Of a stretch of 64,000 bases of DNA, positions 56,594 through 64,000 are shown piece by piece. Under the pieces are notes generated by a model. That model saw only the letters and a program-made list of their open reading frames with translations. It had not been told where the DNA came from and ran no database searches. The stretch covers positions 1,860,001 through 1,924,000 of the forward strand of contig NZ_CP087112.1 of the NCBI RefSeq assembly GCF_025643255.1, given 5' to 3'. The DNA comes from Halomonas sp. 7T. GTDB taxonomy: Bacteria; Pseudomonadota; Gammaproteobacteria; Pseudomonadales; Halomonadaceae. Position 1 is the stretch's first letter. Each line of letters opens with the position of its first letter. A program made the position numbers and the translations under genes.

Positions 56594-56623
56594 ACTCTAC
56601 GTTAGTAAACTCTACGTTAATAA
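56594..56623. repeat. 15-bp tandem duplication upstream of the SIMPL gene
   Basis: ACTCTACGTTAGTAA followed directly by ACTCTACGTTAATAA (14 of 15 identical), 38 bp before the ATG at 56661. It could be a duplicated regulator half-site or simple slippage. Confidence 0.8.
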
Positions 56624-56660
56624 AACCTAATTATTGGCTCTCTCAGTAAGGAAGTGACCT

Positions 56661-58713
<2,053 letters not shown>

Positions 58714-58925
58714 TTATCCCTTGGCCAGAATTCTGTGAAACACGGCACTCAAACGCCGTGGCAAAGGGGCCTATTGTAGGCAAAAGCAGACCAAGGGGCT
58801 ATGGGGTTTCAAACCAAGGAAGCGTTAGGCACTACTAAGACACTTCATCAAGATGCACCGTCGCAGTAGCTGCGGTAAAATAGCTTTATCCCCATCCGCT
58901 TCCAGCAGTGACGGCTTAATCTCCT

Positions 58926-61900
58926 ATGATTGCATCCTTGGACTCTCGCACGGCCCCTTTTGAACGCCTTAGCAGCCGCTACAAGCGTTTTCTCGAAGCC
59001 CTGCGCGCACGCGGCTTTGAAGGCGAAATAGCGCCGGATTACGCCAACCGCACCGTGCTGGCAACGGATAACTCGATTTACCAGCGGCTGCCCCAAGCGG
59101 CGGTGTTTCCCAAGCATGCCGAAGATCTTGAGCGCCTTGCCAAGTTGGCCGCCGAGCTGCCTCACCGCGATATCGTGCTGACACCGCGAGGGGGCGGCAC
59201 CGGCACTAACGGCCAGTCGTTGACCGACGGTATTGTGGTGGACGTTTCCCGCCATATGAACCAGATTCTAGAAATTGACGTGGCAGCACGCCGAGTGCGC
59301 GTACAGGCGGGCGTGGTGAAGGATCAACTCAATGCCGCGCTGAAGCCTCATGGGCTATTTTTCGCGCCGGAACTCTCCACCTCTAACCGCGCCACCATCG
59401 GCGGCATGATCTCCACCGACGCCAGCGGCCAGGGCAGCTGCGAGTACGGCAAAACCCGCCACCACGTGCTGGAGTTGGATACCGTTCTGCTCGGCGGCCA
59501 ACACTTGCACAGCCGCCCGCTTAGCGCTGACGAAGAGCAACAGGCCGTTGCCCAATCCGGCATTCTCGGTCGTGTACATACCACCGCCGCAGGAATTATT
59601 GACCAACAGCGTGCGCTGATTGAGGCGAAGTTTCCGCCACTCAACCGCTGCCTCACCGGCTACGATTTGGCGCACCTCCGGGAGACAGAGGGCCAGCTCA
59701 ATCTGAACAGCCTGCTGTGTGGCTCGGAAGGCTCGCTGGGCTTTTTAAACGAAGCCGTGCTCAACGTCTTGCCGATTCCCAAGCACTCCACCCTCGTCAA
59801 CGTGCGCTACCCAAGCTTTATGGATGCGCTGCGGGATGCCAAGGCGCTGATGGCCAGCAGCGCGAAGCCTACGTCGATTGAGACCGTGGACGACACGGTA
59901 CTGCAGCTGGCGATGGAAGACTTCGTATGGGATAGCGTCGCTGAGTTTTTCCCAGCAGGCAGCGTACCCATTCAGGGCATTAACCTGATCGAGTTTAACG
60001 ACGATGACCCTGAGAGTTTGGCCGAGCGGGTGCAGGCGTTTACTGACCATTTAAGCCAAGACCCTACCGTAGAGCGGTTGGGCTATACCCTGGCCGAAGG
60101 CCGCCCGCAGATCCAAAAAGTCTACGCGATGCGTAAGCGTTCGGTGGGCCTGCTCGGCAACGTACAGGGCGAAAAACGTCCGCTAGCCTTCGTGGAAGAC
60201 ACGGCTGTCCCACCGGAGCACTTGGCCGACTTTATTACCGAGTTCCGTGCCGCGCTGGATGCGCGACAGCTCTCCTACGGCATGTTCGGCCATGTGGATG
60301 CGGGCGTGCTGCACGTGCGGCCGGCGCTGGATATGAAAGACCCAGCACAAGAAGCGCTGATTCGTGAGATCTCCGATGAAGTCGCCGCGCTCACTCAGAA
60401 GTACGGCGGGCTGCTATGGGGCGAACATGGCAAAGGCGTACGTTCGGAGTATGGCCCTAAGTTCTTTGGTGAGCTCTACCCCTGCCTGCAGCAGGTCAAG
60501 GCGGCATTCGACCCGCACAACCAGCTCAACCCCGGCAAGATCGCGTCACCTTCTGAAAGTACCACGCTGATTGCGAAAGAGAGCGACCCGGAGCTGCTCA
60601 CCGTTGACGGCGTGCCCATGCGCGGCCAACTAGACCGCACGATTGATGAGCGGGCCTGGCAGGCCTATGACGCAGCGGTGTACTGCAACGGCAACGGCGC
60701 TTGCTACAACTACGATGTGGACGACCCCATGTGCCCATCGTGGAAGGCCACCCGCGACCGCCGCCACTCTCCCAAAGGCCGCGCTAGCCTGATTCGCGAG
60801 TGGCTGCGCCTGCAGTCCGAAGCGGGCATTGATGTCGTAGAAGAGTCGCGTAAAAAGAAAGCCGAGCGCACTTGGGGCTTTATCAAAAGTTTCCCCAAGC
60901 GGCTGATGAATACCCTGAGCCGCCAGCAGCACCACGACTACTCCCATGAAGTCTATGACGCCATGGCGGGATGTTTGGCGTGTAAATCCTGCGCGGGCCA
61001 GTGCCCTATCAAGGTCAATGTGCCGCAGTTTCGCTCGCAGTTTTTAGAGGTGTATCACGGCCGCTACCTGCGCCCGCTGCGCGACTACGTGATTGGCGGC
61101 ACCGAGTTTATGCTGCCCACGCTTGCCAAAGTTGCTCCCCTGTACAACGCCGCCCTTGGGCAGCGCTGGGTAGAAAAGCTGATGAGCAAAGGCGTGGGAA
61201 TAAGTGACTCACCGCAACTGTCCCGCGCCAGTGTGAAAAAACAGCTGCGTGCCTGGGGCATCGCGAAAGCCACCCCGACGTCGCTTGCGCTACTCACCAA
61301 TCAGCAGCGGGCCAACAGCGTGATCATTGTGCAGGACGCCTTCACCAGCCACTTTGAAGCCAAGCTGGTGATGGATGTGGTGGAGCTGCTGTCGCGGCTG
61401 AACCTGCGCGTGTTTGTGATGCCGTTTGCCGCCAACGGCAAGCCGCTGCACGTACAGGGCTTTTTAGGCGCCTTTGAACGCACGGCAGAAAAGCAGGCCA
61501 AACGCCTCCGCGCCCTCAGCGAATTTGATGTCCCCATGGTAGGCATCGACCCCGCCATGACGCTCACTTACCGCCAGGAGTACGTCAAAGCGCTGGGCCA
61601 AGAGCAGGTGCCCAATGTACTGATGCTGCAAGAGTGGTTAGCGACGCGCGTGAACACGCTCGCCCCTAGCCACCTCACGCCCAAAGATCCGGGCTTTACG
61701 CTGCTTTCCCACTGCACCGAAAAAACCAATGCGCCGGGTAGCCCGAAAGCATGGCAGCAGGTATTTGCCGCGTTTGGTTTACAGTTGGAGCTGGCCACCA
61801 CGGGCTGCTGCGGGATGTCTGGCACCTACGGGCATGAAACCCGTAATGTCGAAACATCTAAGACGATTTACGCCCAATCCTGGCAGCCCCAGGTGGAAGC

Positions 61901-62030
61901 TGAGAAGAACAGCGGCAAGCTGCTCGCCACGGGCTACTCATGCCGCAGCCAGGTAAAGCGCTATTCGGCGCAAACGCTAGCGCATCCGCTGCAGGCACTG
62001 CTGACCCACATGAAACAGGCCAGCCGCTAA
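58926..62030 (+). CDS. ydiJ: FAD/Fe-S oxidoreductase, YdiJ type (D-2-hydroxyglutarate dehydrogenase-like)
   Basis: A 1034-residue fusion: FAD-binding PCMH domain (about 45-270, with PRGGGTGTNGQS), FAD-linked oxidase C domain (to about 535, GHVDAGVLHVRP and GEHGKGVRSEY), a ferredoxin-type domain (CNGNGACYN about 586; CLACKSCAGQCP about 684-695) and a CCG domain (TTGCCGMSGTYGHE about 960). E. coli YdiJ oxidises D-2-hydroxyglutarate; that activity is inferred here. It is a single-gene unit whose stop codon lies in the loop of the downstream terminator. Confidence 0.9.
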   Translation: MIASLDSRTAPFERLSSRYKRFLEALRARGFEGEIAPDYANRTVLATDNSIYQRLPQAAVFPKHAEDLERLAKLAAELPHRDIVLTPRGGGTGTNGQSLTDGIVVDVSRHMNQILEIDVAARRVRVQAGVVKDQLNAALKPHGLFFAPELSTSNRATIGGMISTDASGQGSCEYGKTRHHVLELDTVLLGGQHLHSRPLSADEEQQAVAQSGILGRVHTTAAGIIDQQRALIEAKFPPLNRCLTGYDLAHLRETEGQLNLNSLLCGSEGSLGFLNEAVLNVLPIPKHSTLVNVRYPSFMDALRDAKALMASSAKPTSIETVDDTVLQLAMEDFVWDSVAEFFPAGSVPIQGINLIEFNDDDPESLAERVQAFTDHLSQDPTVERLGYTLAEGRPQIQKVYAMRKRSVGLLGNVQGEKRPLAFVEDTAVPPEHLADFITEFRAALDARQLSYGMFGHVDAGVLHVRPALDMKDPAQEALIREISDEVAALTQKYGGLLWGEHGKGVRSEYGPKFFGELYPCLQQVKAAFDPHNQLNPGKIASPSESTTLIAKESDPELLTVDGVPMRGQLDRTIDERAWQAYDAAVYCNGNGACYNYDVDDPMCPSWKATRDRRHSPKGRASLIREWLRLQSEAGIDVVEESRKKKAERTWGFIKSFPKRLMNTLSRQQHHDYSHEVYDAMAGCLACKSCAGQCPIKVNVPQFRSQFLEVYHGRYLRPLRDYVIGGTEFMLPTLAKVAPLYNAALGQRWVEKLMSKGVGISDSPQLSRASVKKQLRAWGIAKATPTSLALLTNQQRANSVIIVQDAFTSHFEAKLVMDVVELLSRLNLRVFVMPFAANGKPLHVQGFLGAFERTAEKQAKRLRALSEFDVPMVGIDPAMTLTYRQEYVKALGQEQVPNVLMLQEWLATRVNTLAPSHLTPKDPGFTLLSHCTEKTNAPGSPKAWQQVFAAFGLQLELATTGCCGMSGTYGHETRNVETSKTIYAQSWQPQVEAEKNSGKLLATGYSCRSQVKRYSAQTLAHPLQALLTHMKQASR

Positions 62031-62045
62031 CGCGGCTGGCCTGTT
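62014..62045. terminator. Terminator overlapping the ydiJ stop codon
   Basis: Perfect 14-bp stem (AACAGGCCAGCCGC / GCGGCTGGCCTGTT) with a TAAC loop. The TAA stop (62028-62030) is the loop itself, so the left arm encodes the last residues. It lies between convergent ydiJ and trpC, 28 bp from the trpC stop. Confidence 0.85.
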
Positions 62046-62073
62046 GAGGCTTGCTTGTATCCGTGTGGAGCGT

Positions 62074-62877
62074 TTAAAAAAACAGCCGCTTAAGGGCCAA
62101 ACCAGGGTCCTCTTCGCGCATAAACGCTTCACCCACCAAGAAGCCGTTGACCTCGTGATCACGCATCAGCTCCACATCGTCACGGGTATGAATGCCGGAT
62201 TCGGTGATCACGGTGACGCCTTCAGGGATACGCGGCAGCAAATCCAGCGTGGTATTTAGGCTGGTATCAAACGTATGCAAATTGCGATTATTGATGCCTA
62301 CCAGCTTCAAATCCAGTGCCAGGGCGCGCTCTAGCTCATCCGCATCGTGAACTTCTACCAGAACATCCATCCCCAGTGCGTTAGCCTGCTGGTGCAGGTC
62401 GCGCAACTGAGCGTCGCTTAGTGCCGCCACAATCAGCAGAATACAGTCCGCACCAATGGCACGCGCTTCAGTGACCTGATAGCCGTGGGTAATAAAGTCT
62501 TTACGAATCACCGGCAGATCGCAGGCATCGCGAGCAGCTATCAGAAAATCCTCATGGCCTTGAAAAAAGTCGGCATCGGTCAGCACCGAAAGGCACGCTG
62601 CGCCGCCCTCCGCATAGCTTTTGGCAATATCCGCCGGATGAAACTCTTCACGCATCACACCTTTTGAGGGCGAGGCTTTTTTCACCTCAGCAATCACCGC
62701 CGCGTCGCCTGATGCTATACGCTGATTGAGCGCATTAATAAAGCCACGGGGGGGGCTCTGTTTCTCTGCCAGCGCTAACAGATCCGCTTCGGATACTGCC
62801 TGCTGGCGCTCAGCGACTTCCTGGTCTTTACGGGCCAAAATGCGCGTTAAAATAGTCGGCGTTGCTTGGTCACTCAT
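62074..62877 (-). CDS. trpC: Indole-3-glycerol phosphate synthase
   Basis: A 267-residue TIM barrel of tryptophan synthesis, monofunctional (no TrpF fusion). It shows [41 protein letters not shown] (given in part), [12 protein letters not shown] and [11 protein letters not shown]. It follows trpD by 8 bp in a trpG-trpD-trpC order, the Pseudomonas-type arrangement. Confidence 0.97.
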   Translation of the reverse strand: MSDQATPTILTRILARKDQEVAERQQAVSEADLLALAEKQSPPRGFINALNQRIASGDAAVIAEVKKASPSKGVMREEFHPADIAKSYAEGGAACLSVLTDADFFQGHEDFLIAARDACDLPVIRKDFITHGYQVTEARAIGADCILLIVAALSDAQLRDLHQQANALGMDVLVEVHDADELERALALDLKLVGINNRNLHTFDTSLNTTLDLLPRIPEGVTVITESGIHTRDDVELMRDHEVNGFLVGEAFMREEDPGLALKRLFF

Positions 62878-62885
62878 TGGAAGTT

Positions 62886-63905
62886 TTACCCTTTAAAGAC
62901 GCTAGTAAAGTGCGAAAGCTCTCTGAGCTTCTCAAGCGGTAGTTTGGAGGCCTGGGCATCCTGGGCCACCATCACACCCTCTTTCAAACTATCGGCCACG
63001 CCTGCGCAGTAGAGGGCCGCGCCCGCATTGAGCGCCACCATATCCGCTGCAGCACCCTCGCCGCTCAGCGCCGCTTTCACCAGGCGCAGGCTATCCTCCG
63101 CACTGGCGGCTTTAAGCGTCGCTAGGCTTTGGCGTTCAATACCCAGCGACTCAGGCGTGATGGTGTACTGCGTAATCTCGCCCTCTTTTAGCTCGGCCAC
63201 CAGGGTGGGCGCCGCGAGCGAGATTTCATCCAGTCCATCTTCAGAATGCACGACAAGCACATGGCGGCTGCCCAGTTTGCGCAACACTTCGGCCATGAGC
63301 GGCACCAGCTCAGCGGAATACACGCCCAGCACTTGATTGGGCGCACCAGCAGGGTTGGTTAACGGGCCAAGAATATTAAACAACGTACGTACGCCCATTT
63401 CTCGACGTGGGCCAATGGCATAGCGCATGGCTGGATGGTGGTTGGGGGCAAACATAAAGCCAACCCCCACCTGCTCAATACAGCGCGCCACTTGTTCAGG
63501 CTTCAGATCGAGATAGATGCCGGCAATGTCGAATAGGTCGGCGCTGCCAGAGGAGGAAGAGACGCTACGGTTGCCGTGTTTCGCAACATGGGCACCAGCG
63601 GCAGCGGCTACAAAACTGGACGCGGTAGACACATTAAATAGGTTCGCGCCGTCACCGCCGGTACCGACAATATCCACCACGTTGTCGGTGTGCAGTTCAA
63701 CACGTTTCATCAAGTCGCGCATGACCTGCGCAGCGGCACTGATTTCTTCAGCGCTTTCCCCTTTCATGGCCAGCCCCACCAACAGGCCGCCAATTTGCGC
63801 ATCGGTGGCTTCGCCGGTCATGATCTGGCGCATCAGCGCGTGCATCGCATCAAAAGAGAGGTCTTCGCGGCGCATCACCGCGTTAATTGCGTCTCGCATT
63901 TGCAT
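62886..63905 (-). CDS. trpD: Anthranilate phosphoribosyltransferase
   Basis: A 339-residue enzyme transferring phosphoribose to anthranilate. It has the PRPP loop [42 protein letters not shown] and [10 protein letters not shown]. It is not fused to TrpG, unlike the E. coli protein. Start ATG 63905; a second ATG two codons later is possible. It begins 35 bp after the end of trpG. Confidence 0.97.
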   Translation of the reverse strand: MQMRDAINAVMRREDLSFDAMHALMRQIMTGEATDAQIGGLLVGLAMKGESAEEISAAAQVMRDLMKRVELHTDNVVDIVGTGGDGANLFNVSTASSFVAAAAGAHVAKHGNRSVSSSSGSADLFDIAGIYLDLKPEQVARCIEQVGVGFMFAPNHHPAMRYAIGPRREMGVRTLFNILGPLTNPAGAPNQVLGVYSAELVPLMAEVLRKLGSRHVLVVHSEDGLDEISLAAPTLVAELKEGEITQYTITPESLGIERQSLATLKAASAEDSLRLVKAALSGEGAAADMVALNAGAALYCAGVADSLKEGVMVAQDAQASKLPLEKLRELSHFTSVFKG

Positions 63906-63940
63906 GAGCAGGAAGCCCCCAAAACGTATGAATTTGGCGA

Positions 63941-64000
63941 TCAGCCGCGTTGTAAAAAATTGGCCAATAACGCATGGCCCTGGCGCGTGAGTATCGACTC
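63941..64000 (-). CDS. trpG: Anthranilate synthase glutaminase TrpG (C-terminal end only)
   Basis: Only the last 19 codons and the stop are inside the window. Reading leftward from the edge gives ESILTRQGHALLANFLQRG and TGA, which matches the C-terminal ESxLTxxGHxLLxNFL of TrpG. The position upstream of trpD and trpC supports the call. The rest of the gene, and probably trpE, lies beyond the right edge. Confidence 0.85.
   Translation of the reverse strand, partial: ESILTRQGHALLANFLQRG

Noticed and set aside
63517..63990. 157-codon plus-strand ORF opposite trpD and trpG
   Set aside because: Antisense shadow of clearly conserved trp genes.

Overview
The window looks like a gene-dense housekeeping stretch of a Halomonas/Vreelandella-type chromosome (Halomonadaceae, Gammaproteobacteria). 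The reasons are the moderate GC content, strong Shine-Dalgarno sites, gammaproteobacterial gene blocks (dnaX-ybaB-recR, uvrY-uvrC-pgsA, ihfB-lapA-lapB, rnd-ycgL-acpH-ycgN), Pseudomonas-like synteny (tal next to rssC-rssB and mlaA), and the acnD/prpF form of the methylcitrate operon. The genus is inferred from gene content. No prophage, insertion sequence, integrase or CRISPR array was seen.

Layout. 0-11 kb: a flavin reductase cut by the left edge, a small CC-motif protein, then a leftward block with an MFS exporter, arsJ and an arsJ-type GAPDH (arsenate detoxification). This block lies directly downstream of pstS-pstC-pstA-pstB, which carries two well-matched Pho boxes. A TauE/SafE permease and a Bcr/CflA efflux pump follow. 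11-25 kb: transaldolase, the RssB/RssC partner-switch pair, mlaA, a KAS III-like enzyme, hrpA, fadD with a PsrA-type operator, a YafJ-like amidotransferase, a small membrane protein and an S9 peptidase. 25-32 kb: an unannotated 50-residue gene with a duplicated FLTIWD motif, the coupled rnd-ycgL-acpH-ycgN operon, recR-ybaB-dnaX and grxD. 32-42 kb: argF, tRNA-Ala, uvrY-uvrC-pgsA, a tRNA cluster (Gly, Cys, Leu) with a decayed tRNA-Gly copy, nadB, ygfX/sdhE, ihfB-lapA-lapB, pyrF. 42-51 kb: a ComEA-like protein and the propionate (2-methylcitrate) operon with its GntR regulator. 51-64 kb: pabB, cysH, cysB, trxA, an AI-2E family permease, a SIMPL protein, serS, a YdiJ-type FAD/Fe-S dehydrogenase, and trpC-trpD with the tail of trpG at the right edge.

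How the parts work together. The Pst system imports phosphate and unavoidably arsenate. The adjacent GAPDH/ArsJ pair turns arsenate into 1-arseno-3-phosphoglycerate and exports it. FadD loads fatty acids, and the prp operon disposes of the propionyl-CoA left by odd-chain oxidation. CysH and CysB run sulfate assimilation, with thioredoxin, the usual CysH reductant, encoded nearby. RssB/RssC and UvrY are signalling outputs.

The most notable observations are: a dnaX slippery heptamer in the same codon register as E. coli, with an immediate -1-frame stop and a downstream hairpin, implying a truncated gamma-like subunit; the FLTIWD-repeat small gene with a perfect 25-bp palindrome upstream; an RssB receiver domain lacking its phospho-acceptor Asp; paired Pho boxes beside the arsenate module; and a decayed tandem tRNA-Gly.
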